A stretch of DNA of 64,000 nt from Akkermansiaceae bacterium UBA5689. GTDB lineage: Bacteria; Verrucomicrobiota; Verrucomicrobiia; Verrucomicrobiales; Akkermansiaceae. The DNA is taken from the NCBI GenBank assembly GCA_002420305.1, contig DIHT01000149.1, positions 6,106 to 70,105 on the forward strand, in the 5' to 3' direction. Below the pieces are notes generated by a model. That model ran no database searches, was not told where the DNA came from, and saw nothing but the letters and a program-made list of their open reading frames with translations. The position numbers and the translations under genes were made by a program. Shown piece by piece: positions 53,134 through 63,150 of this stretch (positions are counted from its first letter, which is position 1; every line of letters begins with the position of its first letter).

Positions 53134-54333
53134 ATGAAAGCTCTGAGTCTTTTGCTTCCTTTCGTTTTGGTTGCCCTTGTGTGTGCGGCGAAAGTCGTGG
53201 TCCCTGAGAAGTCCTCTCATCAGCGAACAGTCCTCTCTCGTGGATTTGTCACTGAGGGAGCTTCGATTGGGGATGTGAATAGTGATGGCCATCAGGACCT
53301 CGTCGCAGGAACTCACTGGCATGCTGGCCCTGACTTCAAAAAGAGCTATCGTTATTATCCTGGTGGCGCCGTCGATCCCAAGGGATATGCCCACAGCTCA
53401 TTCCTCAGTTGGGTGCTCGACGTCAATTCGGACGGTCGCAATGATATTCTCCAGATTGCGCATGGCCCCGCCTTTCATCTCGACATCTATCTGCAGCCAG
53501 CAAAAGGGACTGAGGTAGAGGAGTGGCCAAAGCATCGCGTTGTCACCAGTTTTGGTGGAGAGTCGCCCCATTTTGTTGATGTCACAGGCGACGGAAAGCC
53601 GGAGCTGATAGGGCTCAAAAAAGATGTCTGGGGGTTTTATACTGCGGATTGGAACGAGGTGACAAAGCCATGGTCTTTTCACGCCATTTCGGGCAACACC
53701 AAGGCGGGCCATTATACCCATGGGCTTGGGGTTGGAGATCTTAATGGGGATGACCGGCTCGATATAATCTGGAAGGAAGGTTGGTATGAATGTCCAGAAG
53801 ACGCCCAGAGTGGTCAGTGGAAGTTTCATAAGTTTCAGTTCTCACCACAGGGAGGTGGGCAGATGCTGGTCTATGACGTGGACGGAGACGGAGACAATGA
53901 CATCGTGACGAGCCTGTGGGCCCATGGATGGGGGATCGCCTGGTTCGAGAATGAGATGAGTGCCGGAGGGGTTTCCCTGAAAAAACACGTTATCATGCCC
54001 TCGGAAGCCAAGCCGGGAGCTGGAGGAGTCGCCTTTTCTCAACACCACTCCATGGCGCTTGGAGACTTTAATGCCGACGGCCTCACAGATTTTGTCACGG
54101 GTAAGCGCTGGTGGGCTCATGGCGGTGGAGACCCCGGAGCGGATCAGCCTTCGGTTCTTTACTGGTTTGAATTGAGGAGAAGTGAAAAACATGGGGTGGA
54201 ATTTATCCCGCACCTCCTAGACACGGATTCGGGAGTAGGAACCCAAGTTGCAGTAGGCGATCTTGATGGGGATGACAAAACCGATATCGGGGTCGGGAAT
54301 AAGAAGGGAGTTTACATTTTCCGGACCCGCTAA
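53134..54333 (+). CDS. Exported FG-GAP/VCBS repeat protein
   Basis: A 399-residue exported protein (signal peptide about 1-19) made of FG-GAP/VCBS-type beta-propeller repeats, seen as repeated D-x-N/D-x-D-G calcium loops: GDVNSDGHQDLVAG, LDVNSDGRNDILQI, VDVTGDGKPELIGL, GDLNGDDRLDIIWK, YDVDGDGDNDIVTS, GDFNADGLTDFVTG, GDLDGDDKTDIGVG. Seven repeats fit a seven-bladed propeller. Such proteins often bind sugars or other proteins at the surface. It precedes the cytochrome fusion gene on the same strand after 182 bases. Confidence 0.88.
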   Translation: MKALSLLLPFVLVALVCAAKVVVPEKSSHQRTVLSRGFVTEGASIGDVNSDGHQDLVAGTHWHAGPDFKKSYRYYPGGAVDPKGYAHSSFLSWVLDVNSDGRNDILQIAHGPAFHLDIYLQPAKGTEVEEWPKHRVVTSFGGESPHFVDVTGDGKPELIGLKKDVWGFYTADWNEVTKPWSFHAISGNTKAGHYTHGLGVGDLNGDDRLDIIWKEGWYECPEDAQSGQWKFHKFQFSPQGGGQMLVYDVDGDGDNDIVTSLWAHGWGIAWFENEMSAGGVSLKKHVIMPSEAKPGAGGVAFSQHHSMALGDFNADGLTDFVTGKRWWAHGGGDPGADQPSVLYWFELRRSEKHGVEFIPHLLDTDSGVGTQVAVGDLDGDDKTDIGVGNKKGVYIFRTR

Positions 54334-54515
54334 CTCAGGGCTCCGGGGCGCTTCGTCGCCGGCGCGAGGCTTGGATAGAGCTGCGTGCTCCAGAGAATTG
54401 CCGGCAAACCAAGAGTTTCCGGCGTGGGTGGCGCTTAACGGAAACACGGATGTGGGATTGCCTCCGGTCCGGCAGACGCCTTAGGATGGGGCGTCATTGA
54501 GTCATTCCTAAGCCC

Positions 54516-57125
54516 ATGAGCTATTTCAAAAGTTGCAAAGTCCTGAGGGGTGTTAGTGCCCTGCTTTTTTCCGCGGGGATAACGATTCTCTCCGCTGAGC
54601 CCGGCGATACAATCTACCAGCGAGGATTCCTTAGTATCGAGGAGGCCCATAAATCTATCGAATTGCCCGATGGCTATTCCCTCGAACTCGTCCTCAGTGA
54701 CCCGAATATTGAGGAGCCCGTGGCCTGTGCGTTTGATGGAAACGGCGTTCTCTACGTGGTGGAAATGCGGACCTACATGCAGACCGCGGATGCGACGGGC
54801 GAGCAGGAACCTAGAAGTAGAATTTCACGACATGAGGACACGGATGGCGATGGGGTCTATGACAAGCACAGTGTCTTTATTGATAACCTTCTTCTCCCCC
54901 GGGCTGTTCTGCCCCTCGATGACCGGGTGATGGTGCACGTAACCAACACCCTTGACCTTTGGAACTACCGGGACACCGATGGAGATGGAGTCGCCGATGA
55001 AAAAGAGAAGATCTATGACGGGGGACGACGGGGAGGTAACATGGAACACCAGCCCAGTGGGCTGGTCTGGGGACTCGATAATTGGATTTACATTACCTAC
55101 GAAAATCGGCGCTACCGGTACACCAACGGCAAATTGGAGATGGAGCGTATCCCCCGTGGGGGGGGACAGTGGGGTCTGACCCAGGATAACTGGGGTCGGC
55201 TCTACTATTCCACGGCGGGAGGAGAGAATCCTGCATTCTTTTTCCAGCAGCCTCCGGTTTACGGGATGCTTGATCTGCCAGGACAGACTGCCCGCGATTT
55301 CCGCCGTGTGTTTCCGATTGCGGAGATTCCCGATGTGCAGGGCGGTCGTGGTCGGGTTGGTTCCAATGGGGGCCTTAATAATATGACTGGATGTGCGGGT
55401 CAGGGAATCTTCCGTGGAGATCGCCTTCCTGAGGACATCAGGGGGGATCTGATCATTCCTGAGCCAGTAGGGCGCTTGATTCGACGAGCTTCTCTCGAGA
55501 GAAAGGATGCGAAAACCGTGCTGACTAACGCCTATCCCGGCTCGGAGTTTATCCGGACCCGTGATGCCAATTTCCGGCCGTTGTGGGCCGAAACTGCCCC
55601 GGACGGCCGGATGCTACTTGTTGATATGCACCGGGGTATTATCCAGCAGGGGAACTGGACGCGTCCGGGCAGTTATCTGCGGGGCGTGATCGACAAGTGG
55701 GGGCTCGACAAGAATATAGGCAAGGGACGGATTTATCGTCTGGTCCACAGGGATTTCACACCGGGCCCACAGCCCCGGATGTTGGACGAGACCACTGCCG
55801 AGCTGGTGAAGCATCTCTCTCACCCCAATGGCTGGTGGAGGGATACCGCCAAGAAGTTGATCATTCTACGCAAGGATCGCGATTCCGTCATTCCTGCGCT
55901 GAAAGAGCTTGTGCTCAAGGGTAAGACGGAACTTGGTCGGGCAAATGCTCTGTGGACGCTAGAGGGAATTGGAACGGTAGAGGCGGCCACTGTTGCCTCA
56001 GCGCTGGGCGATGATTCCATCATGGTGAAGGTTCAGGCGCTCAGAGTTGGCGAAGCGCTGATGGGAGAGGGCGACCAGACGGTCGTATCCTCCATCCTGC
56101 AACTGGGAGAATTGAGCGGGAGCCCCAATGCTGAGGTGGCAACTCAGCTCATCAATTCCATTGTCCTGAGCGGGACGCAGAACGAGGACCTGCTGGCGCT
56201 TGCAGATGAGGTCGCCAGGTCCTTCGAGGGAAACGATGCCGTCAAGGCGGTGGTCAGCAAGAGCGCGAGCATGCGAGCCCAAGCCCGGGCTGCGGCTGAG
56301 GCACGCAGGAAAAATGCGCAGCTGGCCCGCTCCATGGAGAAGGGCAAAGTGATCTTCAGCCAGCTGTGTTATACCTGCCATGGTCCGGATGGAAAGGGGA
56401 CGCCAGTGCCTGATGGTAAGCCCGGGCAACTCCTGGCGCCTTCGATGGTTCAGGCTCCACGTATTATCGGGAGCGGAAGTATTATGATTCGCACTATCCT
56501 GCATGGTCTCACCGGACCACTCGATGGAAAGACCTACCCTGGTCTTATGGCCCCTATGAATTCACAGGATGACCAGTGGATCGCGGATATCGCTACCTAT
56601 GTGCGGAATAGCTTTGGGAACAAGGCAGCTCCCATTACAAAGGATTTTGTGGCAGCTATTCGGGAGGAGAACAAGGGTCGCACCACACCATTTACGCTCC
56701 CAGAACTGGAAGCGCTCGATCCGCCTATGCTTGTCAATCGAGGGGACTGGACCCTTACTGCAAGCAACGGAGCTGATGGCTGCAAAAATGCAATCGATAG
56801 TGACGGGAGCAGTCGATGGACCTCGGGTAGGACTCAGAGGGGTGGAGAGTGGTTCCAGGTAGAGCTGCCAGAGGTGTCCAAGGTAAGCGAGATCATCCTG
56901 GATTCGGCGCCTGCAACCGACGATTACCCGAGAGAGTATGAGGTTGTGGTAATGGCGAACAATGAATGGAGCAAGGTTCTGGCCAAGGGAAGGGGCGACG
57001 GTCCCGTCACCGTGATCGGTCTTCCACTTGTAAATACCAAGATTATCCGGATCACTCAGAAGGGCCGTGCGAACGGCAAGCACTGGTCGATTCACGATCT
57101 CCAGATCAAGGGGAAGAAGCTGTAA
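54516..57125 (+). CDS. Propeller dehydrogenase-cytochrome c-discoidin fusion protein
   Basis: An 869-residue exported protein. After a signal peptide (about 1-27) comes the 'membrane-bound dehydrogenase' six-bladed-type propeller (about 45-420; ELVLSDPNIEEPVACAFD, TDGDGVYDKHSVFIDNL), then HEAT-like repeats (about 440-590), a cytochrome c domain with haem motif C-Y-T-C-H (LCYTCHGPDGKGTPVPDGK region, quoted as LCYTCHGPDGKG) and axial Met in APMNSQDDQWIAD, and a final discoidin/F5-8 type C domain (WTLTASNGADG to HWSIHDLQIKG). It should bind a carbohydrate surface and oxidise a sugar-like substrate through the haem. Substrate is unknown. Confidence 0.88.
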   Translation: MSYFKSCKVLRGVSALLFSAGITILSAEPGDTIYQRGFLSIEEAHKSIELPDGYSLELVLSDPNIEEPVACAFDGNGVLYVVEMRTYMQTADATGEQEPRSRISRHEDTDGDGVYDKHSVFIDNLLLPRAVLPLDDRVMVHVTNTLDLWNYRDTDGDGVADEKEKIYDGGRRGGNMEHQPSGLVWGLDNWIYITYENRRYRYTNGKLEMERIPRGGGQWGLTQDNWGRLYYSTAGGENPAFFFQQPPVYGMLDLPGQTARDFRRVFPIAEIPDVQGGRGRVGSNGGLNNMTGCAGQGIFRGDRLPEDIRGDLIIPEPVGRLIRRASLERKDAKTVLTNAYPGSEFIRTRDANFRPLWAETAPDGRMLLVDMHRGIIQQGNWTRPGSYLRGVIDKWGLDKNIGKGRIYRLVHRDFTPGPQPRMLDETTAELVKHLSHPNGWWRDTAKKLIILRKDRDSVIPALKELVLKGKTELGRANALWTLEGIGTVEAATVASALGDDSIMVKVQALRVGEALMGEGDQTVVSSILQLGELSGSPNAEVATQLINSIVLSGTQNEDLLALADEVARSFEGNDAVKAVVSKSASMRAQARAAAEARRKNAQLARSMEKGKVIFSQLCYTCHGPDGKGTPVPDGKPGQLLAPSMVQAPRIIGSGSIMIRTILHGLTGPLDGKTYPGLMAPMNSQDDQWIADIATYVRNSFGNKAAPITKDFVAAIREENKGRTTPFTLPELEALDPPMLVNRGDWTLTASNGADGCKNAIDSDGSSRWTSGRTQRGGEWFQVELPEVSKVSEIILDSAPATDDYPREYEVVVMANNEWSKVLAKGRGDGPVTVIGLPLVNTKIIRITQKGRANGKHWSIHDLQIKGKKL

Positions 57126-57149
57126 ATCTGGAAGACTGAAAATTCTAAA

Positions 57150-57171
57150 GGCCATCCCTGTGGGGATAGCC
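57150..57171. terminator. Hairpin between convergent genes
   Basis: GGC-C-ATCCC (57150-57158), loop TGTG, GGGAT-A-GCC (57163-57171) give an 8-bp stem with one C-A mismatch. It lies between the convergent stops at 57125 and 57209. On the minus strand it is followed by TTTAGAATTTT, so it may terminate the ThuA transcript. It is a moderate candidate. Confidence 0.45.
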
Positions 57172-57208
57172 TCTTGGTGCAAGGGGTGGAAATCCAAATA
57201 ATGACGAC

Positions 57209-58132
57209 CTACCGTTTCGGATAATCCTGATTTTCGTCGAGGTCTGCATCAGTGATCTGATCGGAGGGAACCCCTTCAGTGGGAACCTCTGCCTTCGCGC
57301 ACCAGGTAATCGCATTCAGGACGATCCGACGGAAGTCGTCGTGTCCCCAGTTGCGGTGGAAATGTCCTCCCGTGAATCCAAAACCTCGACCGCCGTCGGG
57401 ACGTTCGTAGGCCCATGCCAGATGTTGTATTTCTCCCCGCTCGAGGGCGGCCTTCACATGTTGATTGCCGGAGTGAAACCCATTTCTTCTTTTCATCGTA
57501 CTGGCAGGGGGATGGGCAGAGAGAATAGGGGTCACCCCTTTCATGTCCTCCTGAAAGCGCATGTGAAAATACCATTCATCACGGATCTTGAATGGCTTCA
57601 CCCCACGGGTGATGGGGTGCTCTGGGAGCTCCTTGAAATCCGCATCCCAATGGGGGTTAACTGACCAGTTTCCTTCGAAGTAGCCTCCGATCCAGTCGAG
57701 AAACTTGTCACCCGATTTGCCCTTTGGCACCTCCACTCCATAATGGAGGCAGACGAGGCCGCAACCGTCCTTGAGCTTCAAATCGAGGCCCTCCAGGTGC
57801 TGGTTTGCCATATGGCGGCCTCCACCATCACAATAGAAAATGATACAGTCGGCATCCTCTAGCTCGGTGGCATTGGCGGGCCATCCTTTGGCGAGATGGA
57901 CCTCCGCCTCAAGATTGTCACCCATATGCTTGTTCAGTTGATTGGCGAGCAGCAGGCATCCCGCCTTGTGCTCATGCTGGTCGTAACCATGGCTGCGGTG
58001 GCCAGCCATGAAGACTACCTTTTTTTTGCCATTGGGATCGGAGGATACCTTCTCATCCTTGTCTCCGAGCAGGGCCGGACCGGTGAAGGCCAGCAGAAGA
58101 ATGGCTAGAAGGGCAGTAGTTGCAGTTTTCAT
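57209..58132 (-). CDS. Exported ThuA-like protein
   Basis: A 307-residue exported protein (signal peptide about 1-22) of the ThuA family, which has a class I glutamine-amidotransferase-like fold. It shows VVFMAGHRSHGYDQHEHKAG, ADCIIFYCDGGGRH, LVCLHYGVEVPKG and a C-terminal GFTGGHFHRNWGHDDFR. ThuA of rhizobia acts with ThuB on 3-keto trehalose, so a role in keto-sugar breakdown is possible. It is last of three minus-strand genes with the fusion protein and the lactonase-like propeller, 135 bases after the fusion gene. Confidence 0.85.
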   Translation of the reverse strand: MKTATTALLAILLLAFTGPALLGDKDEKVSSDPNGKKKVVFMAGHRSHGYDQHEHKAGCLLLANQLNKHMGDNLEAEVHLAKGWPANATELEDADCIIFYCDGGGRHMANQHLEGLDLKLKDGCGLVCLHYGVEVPKGKSGDKFLDWIGGYFEGNWSVNPHWDADFKELPEHPITRGVKPFKIRDEWYFHMRFQEDMKGVTPILSAHPPASTMKRRNGFHSGNQHVKAALERGEIQHLAWAYERPDGGRGFGFTGGHFHRNWGHDDFRRIVLNAITWCAKAEVPTEGVPSDQITDADLDENQDYPKR

Positions 58133-58267
58133 GGTTAATCCTCATCACATCCTATCGGGAAGCAGATTGCAACCTGTCCGTGAATTCCGGGGGAATAACC
58201 TGATACGTCCCTGTCGGTGTTAGCGAAACAGCGGCCTCGATACGTGGGCACCGCCCTTTCAAGGTCC

Positions 58268-61200
58268 CTACTTAACCCTCATGACTCCCTTCATGATCCG
58301 CCAATGTCCGGGAAAGGTACAGACGAAGTCATATTGCCCCGGGTGGTCCGGAGATATGAATTCGAGGGCTTCGGTCTCTCCGGGAAAAACAAGCCCGGTT
58401 GCGGCTATGACCTCGGGAATGTCCGGGACGTAGCCCAGCTTCACTGCAGTTGGATGGTCTGCCAGCATCTGATCCGCCGCAGTTCCTATTTTCTCGAGAG
58501 AGCCCGGCTTGCCAATGACGATGTTATGGGGCATGGAATCGGTATTTTCAAAAATCAGTCTGATTCGTTTCCCGGGAGGGGCGTCGAAGACTTTCCTGTC
58601 GAAAAGCATTTGCTCTCTTACGGATTTAAGTACTACCGTGATGGTCTCGGTTCCCTTTTCTGGGTCCTGGCTCTGCTTGTCCCCTTCCTGAGCCTCAATG
58701 CTCTTCTTGAGCACTTGTGCAAACTGGTCGCCCTTTTGTGCCCGCTCATCGAGGTGCCTGATGAGGGTCGTCTTGGCAGTTCCAGAAGCATTCTTGCCGA
58801 AGTATGAAGCGATGGAAATGACCGTGCCCCCCAATCCTGACTCACTGGTTTCCTGCAGATAGATATCGTCGTACCAGGCCGTGCCCGTTTGACCTCCATA
58901 ACCGCCGTAGAGAGCATGAATAATAATTTGCGTTGCACTGCCAGAGTCAAAATCAACTGAATACTCTGTCCACCCTGTCGTGCCGCGGACGGCCTTGGTC
59001 TTGTGTCCGACGCCATGGACATTGAACATGGATCCACTTCCTTTCACGTTTTCAGTCCTGATCCATCCCCCAAGACGGTAGCGGGTATTACGCTTCACCT
59101 TGATCGTGGCAGCCCATCCTGAATCTGAGCTCTGGTCGCTGGTGACCTTGAGACACATGCTCCCTTTGCGCCCTTCCTTGACGGCGGAGAAGGCCGCATT
59201 CCGGGATCCACCGTGAAAACGAGGTTCCCAGCCATCGGGTCGGCTACCCTGCATTTTTTCGATGTCTCCATTATGCAGGATATCTCTGGGGCCCTTGGTT
59301 TCATTAGGCCTGATAGTATCGAGGGCGCTTTTTACAAAGGATCCACCGTGTCGGCGAGCGGCCACCTGGAAGGCATCATGGAGAACAGGATCATTCATGA
59401 TAACAGCCGGATCTGCGCTGATGAGTCCCACGAGAGCTGTGCCAATGGAATCCGAGTTTCCGACGCTTGCAAAGGCAAGGAGAAGATCTAGGAGGACTCT
59501 TGGTTCCCTGATGGTGATTTTTCCATTAGAGATGAACATCTTGGCCAGTGTGTCATCGAGGGGCGCGTTGCGGAGCGCGGCCCTCCTCAGGCCCGCATTT
59601 TTCGAGGAGAGGGCCGCCTTAATCGTCTCGAGGTCGAGGGATCCATTGCCGGCCTTGGCGTAGAACTCGTGGATATTGCTCACGCTTTCGATACTCTTTC
59701 CCTTTTCGACTGCTGCCCGCTGAGCCTCCATTCGCCAGAACATGTTACTACTCGCGAAATCAGCCTTGTAGGGGTCATTGGGAGAGCCCTTGGGATAGAC
59801 CCTGTAAATTCGTCCGTGCTGCTTATCCCGGTGGGGAGTGACATAGGCGTTGCCCTTTCCCCGTTTGGCGTCCAACCCGGAGGATCCCTTATTAGGGGTT
59901 GGGTTGTGCTGAATCACGACATTGTACCAGTCACAGATCCAGAGCGCTCCATCGGGACCAACTTCGGCACAAACTGGTCCGGACCAAGCATCAGCAGAGT
60001 TATAAATGTTATTGGGTTGCTGTTGTAATTCAAAGCCAGCGCCCTTCGCGTGGCGGGCCCACTGCCCAACGAGTTTTCCTGTCGGTGCACAGATGAAGGC
60101 CATGTTGTTCCAGTAGTTTTCAGGAAACCTCCGGGAGGTGTAGAAGGCGTGTCCCGCAGCGGCAGTATAGCGGTGGTGCGCGTCGACCTGGCGGATATCC
60201 GTAGAACTCGGAAAGAAGAGAGGGTTGTCATCTGCTCGCGGAGTCCGTGGTTGACTGAGCCCGGCCTGTTCGTAGTGCCGCCGGGGAAAGGTGAGATAAA
60301 AGCTTGGGTTTGCGTTCGCGGTCGAGCCGTGAATGTCAAATTCCTCTGAGAAGCCCAGACCCCATGTGTTGTTGGTAGTGTTCTGCAGAAATTCCATCGC
60401 ACTCGCATCTGGCTTGAATCGAAAGACCCCGGTGCCGAACCCATGAGTTTTTCCACCTACCTCTCCTCCGAATCCCGAATACCCCGTCGTGGCCCAGATC
60501 CAGTTGTCCACCCCGTAGCGGAAGTTGGAGGTTCCGGCGTGGGTGTCACCTGTGCGGATACCGGTGAAGAGGACTTTGCGCAGATCAGCCACGTCATCCC
60601 CGTTAGTATCTTTGAGGAAAAGAACATCTGAACCATTCGTACAGATGACTCCACCGTTTGCGAAGACCATGGTGGTGGGAATCGAAAGCTTATCGGCAAA
60701 AACTGTGAACTTGTCAGCCCGTCCATCCCCGTCGGTATCCTCACAGATCTTGATGCGATCATTTCCGATGTTTCCTGCCTGCAAGTTGTTCGGATAATCG
60801 ATGGTTTCCACAACGAAGGCCCGGCCCTTGTGATCCCATGCGATATAAATCGGGTTAACGATGTCAGGTTCGGATGCAAACAGGGACAATTCAAATCCCG
60901 GAGGGACCTGAGCAAGCTTGATGGATTCCTCCGGGGAGAAGGGCTTGGGAACCTTGGTGACCAGCGTGCGCTTGATATAGCCAGGTAGCTGGACGTCGAT
61001 CATTTCAAACTCTGGTAGTTTGAGAGCGGTAAGCTTACCCCGGGTTTCGTCCCCCACCGCCCAGTAAACTGCACGCTTGAGAAGGTCGTGAAAGTTGGGC
61101 TGGTCCCAGACACGGTGGTCGTGCCCGGAAGCGGTATAGAAGACGCGGCCCCTGCCCTGAGTTCTGATCCACGTCCATGGTTCTCCGTCCCTCTCCTGAA

Positions 61201-61756
61201 GGATGGTTCGATCGGAACCGTGGCGTTCATGAACATAGGTTTCGTCCCAGGCGGTAAAGCCCTCATAACCCTTCGTCACCTCATGGGTTGTGTTGGTCGT
61301 CCGGGGGGAGAACTCGGCGCCGCCATGGGATTTGAAGACACCTCCGACCAGTTTGACGAAGGCCTCGGATTTCCCGTAGCACGCCGAAGCTGAGTGGATA
61401 GGGAGAAACCCACCCCCATTTTCGACAAAATCGACAAGAGCTTTTTCCTGTTCTGGGGGCATGGCACCGCGCTGAGCCCAGTTGCCATACATCAGGACCG
61501 CATCGAATTGGGCCAAAGTATGGGGGTGGAGGGCCTCTGAGGGCTCCTCGAGGTAGGTCAGGTTGATTCCATCATCGCCGAGGTGCTTTTTCAGTACGCG
61601 ATAGCGAGTGATGGGATCATGTCCGGGGTGGTTCTTTGTGGGAGCGCCAAAAAATAGGACTTCGAGACGGCGGGCGTCCTCTCGTGGTGAAATCAGAGGG
61701 GCCGCAAAGGCGGCCACCGCAAGCGCGAGGGTAAGGATGAGAGGCGTGTGTTTCAT
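58268..61756 (-). CDS. ThuA-propeller-HEAT-carbohydrate-binding-cupredoxin fusion protein
   Basis: A 1162-residue exported protein. Signal peptide (about 1-18); a ThuA domain (about 30-250, GGGFLPIHSASACYG, GRVFYTASGHDHRVW); the dehydrogenase-type propeller (about 285-660, VVETIDYPNNLQ, CEDTDGDGRADKFTVFAD); helical HEAT-like repeats (about 670-810); a jelly-roll carbohydrate-binding-like domain (about 830-960); and a C-terminal type 1 copper domain with His in SMPHNIVIGKPG and Cys-His-Met in DFVCTFPGHWRIM. The layout parallels the DUF1080 fusion at 38579-41620, with ThuA replacing DUF1080. It probably oxidises a sugar outside the cytoplasm and hands electrons to copper. Substrate unknown. Confidence 0.88.
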   Translation of the reverse strand: MKHTPLILTLALAVAAFAAPLISPREDARRLEVLFFGAPTKNHPGHDPITRYRVLKKHLGDDGINLTYLEEPSEALHPHTLAQFDAVLMYGNWAQRGAMPPEQEKALVDFVENGGGFLPIHSASACYGKSEAFVKLVGGVFKSHGGAEFSPRTTNTTHEVTKGYEGFTAWDETYVHERHGSDRTILQERDGEPWTWIRTQGRGRVFYTASGHDHRVWDQPNFHDLLKRAVYWAVGDETRGKLTALKLPEFEMIDVQLPGYIKRTLVTKVPKPFSPEESIKLAQVPPGFELSLFASEPDIVNPIYIAWDHKGRAFVVETIDYPNNLQAGNIGNDRIKICEDTDGDGRADKFTVFADKLSIPTTMVFANGGVICTNGSDVLFLKDTNGDDVADLRKVLFTGIRTGDTHAGTSNFRYGVDNWIWATTGYSGFGGEVGGKTHGFGTGVFRFKPDASAMEFLQNTTNNTWGLGFSEEFDIHGSTANANPSFYLTFPRRHYEQAGLSQPRTPRADDNPLFFPSSTDIRQVDAHHRYTAAAGHAFYTSRRFPENYWNNMAFICAPTGKLVGQWARHAKGAGFELQQQPNNIYNSADAWSGPVCAEVGPDGALWICDWYNVVIQHNPTPNKGSSGLDAKRGKGNAYVTPHRDKQHGRIYRVYPKGSPNDPYKADFASSNMFWRMEAQRAAVEKGKSIESVSNIHEFYAKAGNGSLDLETIKAALSSKNAGLRRAALRNAPLDDTLAKMFISNGKITIREPRVLLDLLLAFASVGNSDSIGTALVGLISADPAVIMNDPVLHDAFQVAARRHGGSFVKSALDTIRPNETKGPRDILHNGDIEKMQGSRPDGWEPRFHGGSRNAAFSAVKEGRKGSMCLKVTSDQSSDSGWAATIKVKRNTRYRLGGWIRTENVKGSGSMFNVHGVGHKTKAVRGTTGWTEYSVDFDSGSATQIIIHALYGGYGGQTGTAWYDDIYLQETSESGLGGTVISIASYFGKNASGTAKTTLIRHLDERAQKGDQFAQVLKKSIEAQEGDKQSQDPEKGTETITVVLKSVREQMLFDRKVFDAPPGKRIRLIFENTDSMPHNIVIGKPGSLEKIGTAADQMLADHPTAVKLGYVPDIPEVIAATGLVFPGETEALEFISPDHPGQYDFVCTFPGHWRIMKGVMRVK

Positions 61757-61846
61757 GGGAAATGATTACGATTCCGTATTAGAGCGAAGGTATTTGGTTG
61801 GGTATGCCTCTGGAACAAAAAAATCAAAGGAGCGCTAACAATGAAA

Positions 61847-62980
61847 TTATTCCCCGGTTTTCAGGAACTCCACACACATTGCATTGGCCACGGATACTTC
61901 GTTATCGGTCTCCTTCAGTGTGCCATCGATCCTGATCTGGAAGACGGGAACGTTGCCTGATTTTTGTCCCGCAACAAGCAGCCAGCGACCTTCCGGGTCT
62001 ACTCCGATATTCCGGGGAATCTCGACCTTTGCCGCAACGGTCTGAATTCTCTCGATCTGGCCCTCCTCAAGAACCTTGAATACGGAGATGGAATCCCGGC
62101 GCTCCCCCTTGACGTCGCGGTTGGCAGCATAAAGAAATTTTCCACTAGGGTGCACCCTGATCTCGGAGCAGCTCATTCCCTCGGAGTTGCTGTTTGCAGG
62201 GAGGCAACTGACTTCCTGTTTGGCCACTCCGAGAAGCCCACTTTCAGGGTTCCGGTCGTATACCGCGACGGTCAGGTGCAATTCGGTGAGGACGTAGGCC
62301 TGCCGTCCGTCCTTGCTGAATTTCATGTGGCGTGGTCCGGCACCGGCTTTGGTGCGGGCAGTTCCTGCCCTCTTGAGGGTAGCTGTTGCGGCATCCAGAT
62401 TGTAAATGACTACTTGGTCGATTCCCAGATCCGGGGAGTAGGCGAATTTATTGTCAGGACCAGGGTAGATGGAGTGTGCGTGTGGCCCTTTCTGGCGCCT
62501 GAGGTTGATACTGGATCCTTCGTGCTGGTGAGCTGATCCTGATTTCACAAGAGACCCGTCCTCGTCGATTTTCAGAGCAGCCACGCTGCCACTTCCGTAA
62601 TTCGCGACCATGAGGCATGTTCCTGTTCGGTCCACGGAAACGTGGCAGGGTCCTGAGCCCTCCGAGGGTTGAAGATTTATGGGGTTGAGCATGTAGTCCT
62701 TTCCAATTTGAAAGGCAGCTACCTGGTTTCCGTCTCCTCTCGCGGTAGAGTAGAGGTATTTTCCGTTGGGATGGAGAGCAAGGAAGCCGGCTCCGGAAAT
62801 TTCGGCTGCCAGCTTTGGCTTTGTGAGTCTGCCTGTCTCGGAATCAAGATCACAGAGGTAGATGCCTTTGCTCAGTCCTCTTCCCTGAGTTCCAAGGTAA
62901 ACTTTCATGGTGCCTGCCTGAGTCAGGAGCGGGGAGAAAAAGAGGAGGCTGGCGAGGAACCTGAAAAGAGTGAGTCTCAT
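61847..62980 (-). CDS. Exported lactonase-like seven-bladed propeller (6-phosphogluconolactonase family)
   Basis: A 377-residue protein with a clear signal peptide (LFRFLASLLFFSPLLTQAG), then a Lactonase/YkgB-type seven-bladed propeller: VYLGTQGRGLSKGIYL, LALHPNGKYLYSTARG, ANYGSGSVAAL, GPHAHSIYPGPDNKFAYSPDLGID, GPRHMKFSKDGRQAYV and IRVHPSGKFLYAANR. The family includes 6-phosphogluconolactonase, but export makes a phosphorylated substrate unlikely; a free sugar lactone is more plausible. First of the three-gene minus-strand group with the ThuA proteins, 90 bases upstream of the fusion gene. Confidence 0.85.
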   Translation of the reverse strand: MRLTLFRFLASLLFFSPLLTQAGTMKVYLGTQGRGLSKGIYLCDLDSETGRLTKPKLAAEISGAGFLALHPNGKYLYSTARGDGNQVAAFQIGKDYMLNPINLQPSEGSGPCHVSVDRTGTCLMVANYGSGSVAALKIDEDGSLVKSGSAHQHEGSSINLRRQKGPHAHSIYPGPDNKFAYSPDLGIDQVVIYNLDAATATLKRAGTARTKAGAGPRHMKFSKDGRQAYVLTELHLTVAVYDRNPESGLLGVAKQEVSCLPANSNSEGMSCSEIRVHPSGKFLYAANRDVKGERRDSISVFKVLEEGQIERIQTVAAKVEIPRNIGVDPEGRWLLVAGQKSGNVPVFQIRIDGTLKETDNEVSVANAMCVEFLKTGE

Positions 62981-63150
62981 GGCGGGTCATTGATGTAAAA
63001 TCATGGAGCCTCTGCAAGCCTTGGATGAAACGAAGAACTTATGGATGAGGAAGAGGGGCGTTTTCCACAGGGAATCTTACTTTGCCTGCATAGGATATGC
63101 CGGAACGCTGTTCTTGCGGTAGGGGGCCGGAGAAGATACGACTTCACGCA

